Assembly: GCA_005888595.1 (NCBI GenBank)
Contig: VBAL01000012.1
Location: 1,084 to 33,208, forward strand
Origin: Candidatus Segetimicrobium genomatis
Lineage (GTDB): Bacteria > Sysuimicrobiota > Sysuimicrobiia > Sysuimicrobiales > Kaftiobacteriaceae
DNA: 32,125 bases
Direction of reading: 5' to 3'
Made by a program: the position numbers and the translations under genes
Shown here: positions 1-5,782 of the stretch, in pieces
Position numbering within the stretch: the stretch's first letter is position 1
Layout of the letters: each line of letters starts with the position of its first letter
Notes under the pieces: generated by a model
The model's input: the letters and a program-made list of their open reading frames with translations, nothing else
What the model was told of the DNA's origin: nothing
Databases searched by the model: none

Positions 1-401
1 GGGGCGGTGCTCAGCAGACCGCGTACCAGGCGACGGTCGCCATCGACGTGAGCGGCATGATGGGCGGAGGTATGAGCCCGAAGCTCAGCGTCTGGTACAA
101 GAACTACCCGACCGTGTGGGGTCCGATATTCCCCGGTTCCTGCGAGGCGCTCTGCAGGAGCCTTTTCCAGGATCTTAACGTCTGGGGCGCCAACCTCAGC
201 TTCACGTTGAGCCCGCAGCTCCGGCCGTACATCAAGTACGAGACGGGGACACAAACAGGCGGAAACATCAGTGAGTACGAGGTCGGAATCCGATCAAGAA
301 TCACTGAGAGCGTGGACGGCCGTGTCCGATACCAAAGCCGAACCCAGGCGGGTGTTCAGAACACGGATCGCTATCGCGTGGAACTGTTCTACAGCTGGTA
401 G
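1..401 (+). CDS. C-terminal part of a probable outer-membrane beta-barrel protein (5' cut by window edge)
   Basis: The frame is open from base 3 and ends with TAG at 399-401, so the true start lies before the window. The visible ~132 residues alternate polar and hydrophobic positions (LSVWYKNY, NVWGANLSFTLS, LRPYIKYET, YEVGIRSRI, VDGRVRYQSRT, YRVELFYSW), which is the pattern of antiparallel membrane strands. The last residue is Trp after a strand with aromatic residues, like the C-terminal signal used for outer-membrane insertion. One Cys pair (CEALC) lies in a putative loop. The family is not identified; it could be the barrel of an S-layer-homology porin or a larger surface protein. A strong hairpin follows directly. 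Confidence 0.6.
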   Translation, partial: GGAQQTAYQATVAIDVSGMMGGGMSPKLSVWYKNYPTVWGPIFPGSCEALCRSLFQDLNVWGANLSFTLSPQLRPYIKYETGTQTGGNISEYEVGIRSRITESVDGRVRYQSRTQAGVQNTDRYRVELFYSW

Positions 402-415
402 GTGGAGTCCAAAGC

Positions 416-452
416 AGAGCCCCCGGAGATTTCCTCCGGGGGCTCTGTTATT
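416..452 (+). terminator. Hairpin terminator after the barrel gene
   Basis: There is a perfect 13-bp stem (arms 416-428 and 434-446, AGAGCCCCCGGAG and its complement) with a 5-base loop, followed by the weakly T-rich GTTATT. It sits 15 bases after the stop at 401 and just before the ribosome binding site of the next gene, so it probably ends the upstream transcript. Confidence 0.75.
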
Positions 453-469
453 ATGGAGGTGTGGGTGAG

Positions 470-730
470 TTGTCGAAGTTATTCCTGATGGTCATGGTCG
501 GTACCCTGGCGCTTGCTCAGATTGTTCCCTCCTGTGGCGGTGAGGAGCAGACTATCGTGGGGTGGGTTGCGCGCAAGTTTGCGTCGGGATTTCGGAATGC
601 CTACATAGTCCAGATTAATAACGTCGAGTACGAGGTGCCGCAAGACTTCTACGACGTGGTCAGAGTTGGTGACCTTGTCAAACAAGAACATGGCATCTGG
701 ACGATCGTAAAGAGGGCGGGAGGGAGCTAG
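470..730 (+). CDS. Small exported protein of unknown function
   Basis: I do not recognise this protein. With a TTG start at 470 the product has 86 residues. The site GGAGGT (455-460) is 9 bases from this TTG but directly touches an in-frame GTG at 461, so 470 is preferred. The N-terminus (SKLFLMVMVGTLALAQIVPSC) looks like a signal sequence. A Cys follows it, but Pro at -2 makes a poor lipobox. The mature part is short, charged and ends KRAGGS. It stops 4 bases before the next gene, which also begins with TTG and is also exported, so the two are probably co-transcribed. The function is unknown. Confidence 0.5.
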   Translation: MSKLFLMVMVGTLALAQIVPSCGGEEQTIVGWVARKFASGFRNAYIVQINNVEYEVPQDFYDVVRVGDLVKQEHGIWTIVKRAGGS

Positions 731-734
731 CGAC

Positions 735-1304
735 TTGGGGGCGACGCATCTTTGGATAGTGGCATTTGGGACTTTGGTGCTGCCGGCAACCTTCGTGCCG
801 GCCTCCGCCCAGCCAGGCACCGTGCTCGCAGTGACAGATTTGGTCGACGACGGTGCTGACGGCAGCCTGATTCATGCCTCCCGCCTGAGCACATACCTGG
901 AGCAGAAACTACAGGCGCTGGCAGGTGATCACCTGCAGGTGGTGGCGGGCGAGCAAGTCCGTGCGGCGATGCGGGCCCAGGGGATCGCGCCCCAAGGGTT
1001 CCTCACGCGGGCAGCGGCGACCACCCTGGCAGCTGCGGTTGGAGCGTCGCAGATCGTGACTGGCAGGTGGAGTACGCTGGCACTCGCGCCGCAGCCCGAC
1101 GAGCCGGCCGGCGTGTCTCCGCGGGGAAACGAGCACAGGGCGACTGCCATCCTTGAGATGTGGGTGATGGATGGCACGAGCGGTGCGGTGCTGCTTCAGG
1201 CGGCCTATACAGGACGCGCCTGGGGGGCGGGCGGAAGGATCGTGCTCCTGGATGCCGCGCGCGAGGCACTTGATCGCGCCGCGAACGCGATCGCGCAGTT
1301 GTAG
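735..1304 (+). CDS. Exported protein of unknown function, possibly CsgG/TolB-N-like
   Basis: The 189-residue product starts at TTG 735, with GGGAGG at 717-722 upstream. Residues 1-25 form a signal peptide (hydrophobic core WIVAFGTLVLPATF, cleavage near ASA-Q). The mature protein reads like an alpha/beta domain: a strand (TVLAVTDL), a helix with YLEQKLQAL, HLQVVAGEQVRAAMRAQG, an Ala-rich helix, GASQIVTGRW, then AILEMWVMDGTSGAVLLQA and a C-terminal helix LLDAAREALDRAANAIAQL. This order (strand, helix, 'resistor' strand, 'variable-dose' GxxQIVTGxW, strand describing the result) resembles periplasmic domains of the TolB N-terminal or CsgG type, but that is only a fold-level resemblance. It is followed by a terminator hairpin shared with the convergent gene. 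Confidence 0.65.
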   Translation: MGATHLWIVAFGTLVLPATFVPASAQPGTVLAVTDLVDDGADGSLIHASRLSTYLEQKLQALAGDHLQVVAGEQVRAAMRAQGIAPQGFLTRAAATTLAAAVGASQIVTGRWSTLALAPQPDEPAGVSPRGNEHRATAILEMWVMDGTSGAVLLQAAYTGRAWGAGGRIVLLDAAREALDRAANAIAQL

Positions 1305-1320
1305 ACGCGAAGCGCAGCGG

Positions 1321-1370
1321 GGAAAACAATTGCGGGGCAGCGTTCCGATGGGACGCTGGCCCCGCAATTG
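1321..1370 (-). terminator. Terminator hairpin between convergent genes
   Basis: The arms are 1327-1346 and 1351-1370, with a 12-bp perfect outer stem (CAATTGCGGGGC with its complement), then short inner stems separated by single-base bulges and a GATG loop. On the minus strand the hairpin is followed by TTTTCC, so it fits a factor-independent terminator for the minus-strand gene at 1389-1922. On the plus strand no T-run follows, so it may only protect the 3' end of the 735-1304 transcript. Confidence 0.75.
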
Positions 1371-1388
1371 CGATGCGATGGGATCGTG

Positions 1389-1922
1389 TTAGTAGCTGAG
1401 GGTCACGCCAAGGTAGAGGTTGGAACTCCCACCAGACCCGGCCAGACCCACTACACCTCCGACGCGGCTGGAAAAAATGTACTGGCCGCCTATGTCAAAG
1501 TTGGTAGTGGTGGTGGCGCCCCCCGGTGAAACCAGGTTGATGCCGACATACCCGTTCCACTCGGGCGTCAACCTCACCGCAGCGCCGCCCCCGATGAAGA
1601 ACCCAGTGGCAGTTGCCAATCTAACGCCTGCGCCCACGTAGGGCGCGAGCCCGGCCGGTCTGACTGGAAACCAGTACCGGGCGCCTAGGTCGACCACACT
1701 AGTTCCCGCCGTGGAACTGTAGTTGAGCGTTCCGTCGAGGATGAAGCTGAATGGGTAGGTGGCGCCAAACGCAAGAGTTGTAGTCCCCGCCGTGGAGTAG
1801 AAGAGGAGATCGAGTGTTCTGCCACGCTGGACCGGCGTTTGGGCCGCGGCAGGCGCGGGCGTCCAGACGCTGATTGCGAGTGCTAGTACTACTGCGAGGG
1901 CGATGAGCGTAAGTCGCTTCAT
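1389..1922 (-). CDS. Small outer-membrane beta-barrel protein
   Basis: The 177-residue product has a clear signal peptide (MKRLTLIALAVVLALAISVW, cleavage near PAAA-Q, residue ~28). The remainder consists of eight or so amphipathic strands (RTLDLLFYSTAG, TTLAFGATYPFSF, SVVDLGARYWFPV, LAPYVGAGVRLAT, GFFIGGGAAVRLT, WNGYVGINLVS, TNFDIGGQYIFSS, NLYLGVTLSY) and ends in Tyr. This is typical of the small OmpA/OmpW-like barrel superfamily, though no named family is certain. The start is ATG at 1922: the sequence AAGGAGGGAG ends 8 bases upstream, whereas an upstream TTG at 1943 overlaps that site. It is monocistronic and convergent with the exported-protein pair. Confidence 0.7.
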   Translation of the reverse strand: MKRLTLIALAVVLALAISVWTPAPAAAQTPVQRGRTLDLLFYSTAGTTTLAFGATYPFSFILDGTLNYSSTAGTSVVDLGARYWFPVRPAGLAPYVGAGVRLATATGFFIGGGAAVRLTPEWNGYVGINLVSPGGATTTTNFDIGGQYIFSSRVGGVVGLAGSGGSSNLYLGVTLSY

Positions 1923-2038
1923 GTGATGCGCTCCCTCCTTCAAGGTGGATTGAGCGTACCGTGCATTAGTAATAAATGCCCTCTTCGGGCCAGGGATTAG
2001 ACAGGCTTCGCGGGTTTCCTCTTTCGCGCTGCGTGGGG

Positions 2039-2263
2039 TCCCTTTTCCCTCTTCCCTTTTCCCTGTGATTGTGTTAGATTTCTCCTGAGCGCTTGTCCTT
2101 TAAACCGGCCCGGTGAGGCTGGAAAGGCATGAACAAAGGAAGAAGGAAAAGGGAAGAAGGAAGAAGGCAGGGGAGACATCTCCTCTGCCGTTTTTGTTTC
2201 TTCCCTCTTCCCCCTTCCTTCTTCTCTCTGCTTTCATCCCTCTTCCTTCTTCCTTTTGCTTTC
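2039..2263. repeat. Heptad repeat arrays in inverted orientation upstream of pyrB
   Basis: This is the bulk of a 352-base gap (1923-2274). A pyrimidine array at 2039-2066 reads TCCCTTT, TCCCTCT, TCCCTTT, TCCCTGT. A purine array at 2138-2172 reads GGAAGAA, GGAAAAG, GGAAGAA, GGAAGAA, GGCAGGG. A hairpin tip follows (GGCAGGGGAGA-CA-TCTCCTCTGCC), then a longer pyrimidine array (about 2190-2260) reading on the minus strand as heptads ending GGA (AGAAGGA, AGAGGGA, AAAAGGA and variants). The purine array can pair with either pyrimidine array. The right arm stops just before the pyrB ribosome binding site, so an RNA fold here could affect pyrB expression; that effect is inference. The unit matches the repeat inside pyrB. 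Confidence 0.8.
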
Positions 2264-2847
2264 GGAGGTTCGTGATGAGCCGGCACCTGCTCGGCCTGCG
2301 AGAACTTAGCGCCGCCCAGATCCAGCAACTGCTCGACTCGTCCCAAGCCTATGCCGATGGGGAACGACCGGCCGGCGCGCTGACTGGACGGACCATCATC
2401 ACCCTGTTCTATGAGCCGAGCACCCGGACGGAGATCTCCTTCGAGCTTGCGGCGAAACGCGCCGGGGCGGATGTCGTCCGGTGCGACGTGCAGCGGAGCA
2501 GCATTCAGAAGGGCGAGTCGCTCGTGGATACCGTGCAGACGCTGGAAGCGCTCGGTGCCGATGCCATCGTCATCCGTCACCCCATGGCAGGGGCGCCCAA
2601 GGTGGCCAGCCGGTCGGTGCGATGCGCGGTCATCAACGCCGGCGACGGGATGCACGAGCATCCCACCCAGGGGTTGCTCGATCTGTTGACGGTCCGCCAG
2701 CGGAAGGCGCGCATCGCCGGATTGAAGGTGGCCATTGTCGGAGATGTACTCCACTCGCGAGTAGCCCGGTCAGCAATATGGAGTTTTACCAAGCTTGGAG
2801 CCACCGTTACCTTGGTGGGGCCGCCGACCTTGTTGCTGCCCGGGCCC

Positions 2848-2931
2848 AGGGAAGAGGGAAGAGGGAAGAAGGAAGAAGGAAGAAGCCGAGGGTCTGTCCG
2901 CTCTTCCTTCGTCCCTCTTCCTTTTTTCCTC
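2848..2931. repeat. Heptad inverted array inside pyrB
   Basis: Left array 2848-2882: AGGGAAG three times, then AAGGAAG twice. Spacer 2883-2900. Right array 2901-2931 is the same unit on the minus strand (GAGGAAA, AAAGGAA, GAGGGAC, GAAGGAA). It begins exactly where PyrB homology ends and matches the unit of the array upstream of pyrB. Confidence 0.85.
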
Positions 2932-2979
2932 GCAGTCATGCACCAGGGAACCATTTCGTGGAGGGGAACTCCATCAAGC

Positions 2980-3093
2980 ATGACTCGGGATCAGGCCTGG
3001 GCCCTCGTCTGTGAGTGGATCCACAACCCCAACCTCCGCAAGCATCTGCTGGCTGCGGAGGCGGCGATGCGCGCGTGCACCCGGGGCCGATAA
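2980..3093 (+). pseudogene. 5' fragment of an HD-domain hydrolase gene
   Basis: The 37 codons from ATG 2980 read [20 protein letters not shown], then [13 protein letters not shown]. This resembles the N-terminus of predicted HDIG/HD-domain hydrolases, in which a T-R-E-E-A-W-like start, NLRKHMLAVEAAMRAYA and later the HD metal residues occur in this order. The fragment even carries its own upstream site GGAGGGG (2960-2966, 13 bases from ATG). It ends at TAA 3093 because PyrB coding sequence takes over at about 3071-3078, where GATGCGCGCGT could serve as microhomology. The HD catalytic residues are not included, so it is a non-functional gene piece. The family call is from memory of the family pattern. 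Confidence 0.6.
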
Positions 3094-3446
3094 ACCTTGG
3101 CGTGGAGATTACTGCCGATGCGGCGTATGGTCCTCACTCGGTGATCCAGGCCCAGGTAGCCAACGGGGTTGCCGTGCGCATGGCGACGCTGTGGTGGTGT
3201 CTCAGTACAGAAGAAGGACGAAAGCGCGAGACCAGGGGTACGAGGGAACGCGGTACAATCCACGATCGGCATTTGCCTGTCATCGCGAGCGTCAGCGAAG
3301 AGATCCACACGCCTGCCGTCATCACGAGCGATAGCGAAGCGAGTAACGCTGAATTGTCATTGCGAGCGGAGCGAAGCAATCCAGCCCCCAGTCAGGAGAC
3401 AAGTAAGAGTTTCCCGGCGGCCACGGGCCTGCGGCCCTCGCAATGA
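3078..3446 (+). pseudogene. pyrB: C-terminal fragment of pyrB, frame-separated
   Basis: Starting at 3078 the frame reads [20 protein letters not shown], then [20 protein letters not shown], which is the conserved end of aspartate carbamoyltransferase (HPGPINRGVEI..., NGVAVRMA). It is in a different frame from the N-terminal part and has no start codon of its own in PyrB sequence. After WWCLS the native stop is missing, and the frame runs through repeat-derived sequence to TGA at 3446, giving an unrelated tail. Together with 2275-2847 it shows that an intact pyrB once stood here in the normal pyrBC order. Confidence 0.8.
3279..3355 (+). repeat. Two tandem left-end copies of the GTCATTGCGAG element
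   Basis: GTCATCGCGAG at 3279-3289 and GTCATCACGAG at 3318-3328 precede the full element at 3356. Each is followed by GCG-N-AGCGAAG. The spacings are 39 and 38 bases, so three left ends stand in tandem. Confidence 0.75.
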
Positions 3447-3447
3447 C
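3356..3447. repeat. MITE-like palindromic element, copy A
   Basis: The perfect 11-bp terminal inverted repeat is GTCATTGCGAG (3356-3366) and CTCGCAATGAC (3437-3447). The left end continues GCGGAGCGAAGCAATCC. Length is 92 bp, with no coding capacity of its own. It lies between the pyrB remnant and the pyrC ribosome binding site. Elements with this end sequence are common in many bacterial lineages; that statement is from memory. Confidence 0.8.
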
Positions 3448-3465
3448 GACTGTGGAGGAGTGCGA

Positions 3466-4761
3466 ATGGGCTTGTTGATTCGCGGCGGGCGGGTGATCGA
3501 TCCGCCGAGCGGATTGGACCGTCGTGCAGATGTGCTCGTGACAGACGGGCATATCGCGGCGGTCGAAGCCGGCATCGCATCTGGCGAACATCAGGTCATT
3601 GATGCTCGCGGTCTCGTGGTGGCGCCCGGCCTGGTCGACATGCATGTCCATCTGCGGGATCCCGGCCAGACGCACAAGGAGGATATCGCATCAGGCACGG
3701 CAGCCGCCGTGCGGGGCGGGTTCACAGCGGTCGCCTGCATGCCAAACACGACTCCGCCGCTCGATCACCCCACAGTTGTTGAGTACGTGCTCAGCCGGGC
3801 GGCGAAAGCCGGCGCCTGCCGGGTCTGGCCGATCGCCACCATCACCAAAGGACGCATGGGCGAGGAATTGTCGCTTATTCCCACGTTGGCAGGCTCGGGT
3901 GCAGTGGCGCTGTCCGACGATGGTGATGCGGTGAAGAACGCTGGGCTGTTGCGGCGGGCGATGGGCTACGCGCGGCAGGCCGGGCTGCCGGTGATTGAGC
4001 ACTGCGAAGACGCTGCGCTGAGCAACGCCGGCGTGATGCATGAGGGGATGTGGTCCACCGTCCTGGGTCTACGGGGAATCCCGTCAGTCAGTGAAGAGGT
4101 CATCGTGGCCCGAGATATCTTACTCGCAGAAGAGACTGGCGCCCGCCTGCACGTGGCCCACGTCAGCACCGCCGGGAGTGTGGCATTGATCCGGCAGGCC
4201 AAGCGGCGTGGCGTCGGCGTGACCGCGGAAGTCACACCTCATCATCTCCTGCTGACGGATGAGGCCGTCGGTGATTACAACACCGATGCGAAGATGAACC
4301 CGCCGCTGCGTGGCCAGGCGGATCGCGCGGCACTAGTGGAAGGGTTTCTGGACGGGACAATCGATGCGATCGCGACGGACCACGCGCCCCATGCCCCCGA
4401 GGAGAAGCGAGTCGAGTTCGACTGCGCTCCGTTTGGGGTGGTCGGTCTGGAAACCGCACTGGGCGTTGTCCTCACACGCCTGGTCCGGCCGGGAACGTTG
4501 CCGCTGATGGAGGCGCTGCGACGTTTGAGTGCCACTCCTGCCGCCATTTTGGGGCGCGCCGGCGGGCGGCTGGAACTCGGCGCTCCGGCTGATCTGGTCC
4601 TCATCGATCTTGAACGGCGGTGGACCGTTGACCCAGCGACGTTTGCATCGAAGTCCCGCAACACGCCGTTTGCCGGTTGGGAACTTCAGGGGAAAGCCGT
4701 AATGACCATCGTGGGCGGCGAGATCAAGTACAGCGATTTGCCGGTTGAGGTGGACGCCTGA
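3466..4761 (+). CDS. pyrC: Dihydroorotase
   Basis: PyrC closes carbamoyl-aspartate to dihydroorotate, the third step of UMP synthesis, in the cytoplasm. The 431-residue length fits type I dihydroorotases. Visible features are the amidohydrolase metal motif DMHVHLRDPG (58-67), the MPNTTPP segment (92-98), SDDGD metal-ligand region near 163, VIEHCED, HVAHVST, the substrate stretch YNTDAKMNPPLR, and TDHAPHAPEEK near 304. The C-terminal beta-sandwich includes GAPADLVLIDL. The start is ATG 3466, with GGAGGAG 5 bases upstream; a longer in-frame extension back to 3169 is repeat and PyrB sequence and is rejected. Its normal partner pyrB directly upstream is broken, so this gene either serves with an ATCase encoded elsewhere or has lost its substrate supply. 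Confidence 0.95.
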   Translation: MGLLIRGGRVIDPPSGLDRRADVLVTDGHIAAVEAGIASGEHQVIDARGLVVAPGLVDMHVHLRDPGQTHKEDIASGTAAAVRGGFTAVACMPNTTPPLDHPTVVEYVLSRAAKAGACRVWPIATITKGRMGEELSLIPTLAGSGAVALSDDGDAVKNAGLLRRAMGYARQAGLPVIEHCEDAALSNAGVMHEGMWSTVLGLRGIPSVSEEVIVARDILLAEETGARLHVAHVSTAGSVALIRQAKRRGVGVTAEVTPHHLLLTDEAVGDYNTDAKMNPPLRGQADRAALVEGFLDGTIDAIATDHAPHAPEEKRVEFDCAPFGVVGLETALGVVLTRLVRPGTLPLMEALRRLSATPAAILGRAGGRLELGAPADLVLIDLERRWTVDPATFASKSRNTPFAGWELQGKAVMTIVGGEIKYSDLPVEVDA

Positions 4762-4793
4762 GATCGCCACGCGCCTTCGGCGCTCGCGATGAC
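4760..4793 (+). repeat. Right half of a GTCATTGCGAG-type element at the pyrC-pyrD junction
   Basis: GAGATCGCC... to CTCGCGATGAC (4783-4793) closely follows the right half of the copy at 26603-26636 (GAGATCGCG...CTCGCGATGAC, both 34 bases). It overlaps the pyrC stop and contains the ATG (4789) that opens the pyrD frame. Confidence 0.7.
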
Positions 4794-5781
4794 CCATAAC
4801 CTTATGCGAATCACGAATCACGAATCACGGATCACCGACGCCGCTCGAGGCCCTAGTCCCCAGTCCCCAGTCCCGTCATTAGCTGTTGAGATCGCGGGTA
4901 TCAAGTTCGTCCATCCCGTCCTGGCCGCGCCCGGCCCCCTGGGTTTTGGACGAGAAGTGCAGAGCGTTGTTGATCTGCACAGTTTCGCCGGATTCATTAC
5001 GAAATCGGTCACGCTCGACCCTCGCTCCGGCCACCCATATCCCCAGGTGGTGCCGACCGCCGGCGGATGGTTGAATTCACAAGGTCTGCCGAACCACGGG
5101 CTGGCCGGCTTCCTGACGAAGGATCTTCCCTACCTCCGGACGCTGGGGATCCCGCTGATCGTCAGCATCGCCGGCGAGTCAGTCCGGGAGTTTGTCACCC
5201 TCGCGGAGTGGCTGAGTCAGGAGGAGGGGGTGGCGGCGGTCGAACTCAACGTCTCCTGCCCCAACGTCGACCGTGGCCTCGTTTTTGGCGTCGATCCGCA
5301 ATTGACCCGCGAGTTGGTGGCCGCCGTTCGAGCGGTGTGCAGGTACCCGCTGTTCGTCAAGCTCACGCCAAACGTCACCGATATCGTCCCGATCGCCCGC
5401 GCGGCGGAGGAGGCCGGCGCAGATGCGCTCTCGCTGGTCAACACGCTGGTCGGTCTCGCCGTCGACGTCCACACACGCAGGGCAAAGCTGGGCGCGGGGA
5501 CAGGCGGTCTCTCGGGGCCGGCGATCAGACCGATCGCGGTGCGGATGGTATGGGAGGTCGCGCGCCACTGCGACACGCCAGTCATCGGGATGGGCGGGAT
5601 CGCCACGGCTGAGGACGCCCTCGAGTTTCTCATCGCCGGAGCACGGGCCGTTGCCGTAGGGTCGGCGGTCATCGACCGCCCCAGCGTTGCAACTGAGATA
5701 CGCGCGGGACTGGTGCGCTATCTTCAAGAGCACCACGTGGACGATGTCGCTGAGGTGATCGGGAGCCTGGAGGTGCGCTGA
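4789..5781 (+). CDS. pyrD: Dihydroorotate dehydrogenase, class 1B-like catalytic subunit
   Basis: This enzyme oxidises dihydroorotate to orotate on an FMN TIM barrel. Recognisable parts are PVLAAPGPLGFG (43-54), GFITKSVTLDPRSGHPYP (68-85, Lys 72 near FMN), ELNVSCPNV (152-160, the Cys base typical of class 1), VKLTPNV, NTLVGLAVD, GGLSGPAIRPIA, GMGGI and AVAVGSA. Class 1B enzymes usually pair with the PyrK iron-sulfur subunit; no pyrK is in this window. The first ~30 residues are not PyrD: they are translated from repeat DNA (MRITNHESRIT, then PSPQSPVPS). Both possible starts, ATG 4789 and ATG 4804, lie in repeats and neither has a good ribosome binding site. There is no later ATG, GTG or TTG before the homologous region (LAVEIAGIKF). 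Confidence 0.9.
   Translation: MTHNLMRITNHESRITDAARGPSPQSPVPSLAVEIAGIKFVHPVLAAPGPLGFGREVQSVVDLHSFAGFITKSVTLDPRSGHPYPQVVPTAGGWLNSQGLPNHGLAGFLTKDLPYLRTLGIPLIVSIAGESVREFVTLAEWLSQEEGVAAVELNVSCPNVDRGLVFGVDPQLTRELVAAVRAVCRYPLFVKLTPNVTDIVPIARAAEEAGADALSLVNTLVGLAVDVHTRRAKLGAGTGGLSGPAIRPIAVRMVWEVARHCDTPVIGMGGIATAEDALEFLIAGARAVAVGSAVIDRPSVATEIRAGLVRYLQEHHVDDVAEVIGSLEVR
4803..4878 (+). repeat. Two adjacent heptad arrays (GAATCAC and CCCCAGT) at the pyrD 5' end
   Basis: GAATCAC occurs at 4808, 4815 and 4822, followed by GGATCAC at 4829. Then CCCTAGT (4851), CCCCAGT (4858) and CCCCAGT (4865) follow. Both arrays have period 7 and are translated into the PyrD N-terminus. The first array, including its flanks (4803-4837), matches 6199-6233 inside pyrF with one difference in 35 bases. 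Confidence 0.9.
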
Positions 5782-5782
5782 G

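Larger units (their letters stand above)
2275..3093 (+). pseudogene. pyrB: Aspartate carbamoyltransferase catalytic chain, N-terminal part fused to foreign sequence (broken)
   Basis: Residues 1-191 are a clear PyrB: carbamoyl-phosphate motif STRTE (49-53), QKGES Lys (79), RHP (101-103), HEHPTQGLLDL (127-137), GDVLHSRVARS (156-166) and VTLVGPPTLLLPG. At 2848 homology stops. The frame continues through a heptad repeat (REEGRGKKEEG...) and then through the start of an HD-domain protein to TAA at 3093. The ~75-residue middle of the aspartate domain, including the RxQxER loop that binds aspartate, is absent, and the C-terminal HPGPIN part is in another frame (3078 on). The start is ATG 2275, 6 bases after GGAGG. 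The chimeric protein should not have ATCase activity. The missing and inserted lengths are similar (~230 bases). Confidence 0.85.

Noticed and set aside
2848-3093. pyrB break as a simple sequencing frameshift
   Set aside because: A frameshift would leave the middle of the aspartate domain readable in another frame; no frame between 2848 and 3077 contains it, and a foreign gene start is present instead.
3169-3465. Longer pyrC start upstream of 3466
   Set aside because: The extension reads through the PyrB C-terminus in another frame and through MITE-like repeats; ATG 3466 has a clear ribosome binding site and begins at the conserved LIRGGRVID.
4803-4878. Possible CRISPR array
   Set aside because: Units are 7 bases with no spacers, and no cas genes are present.
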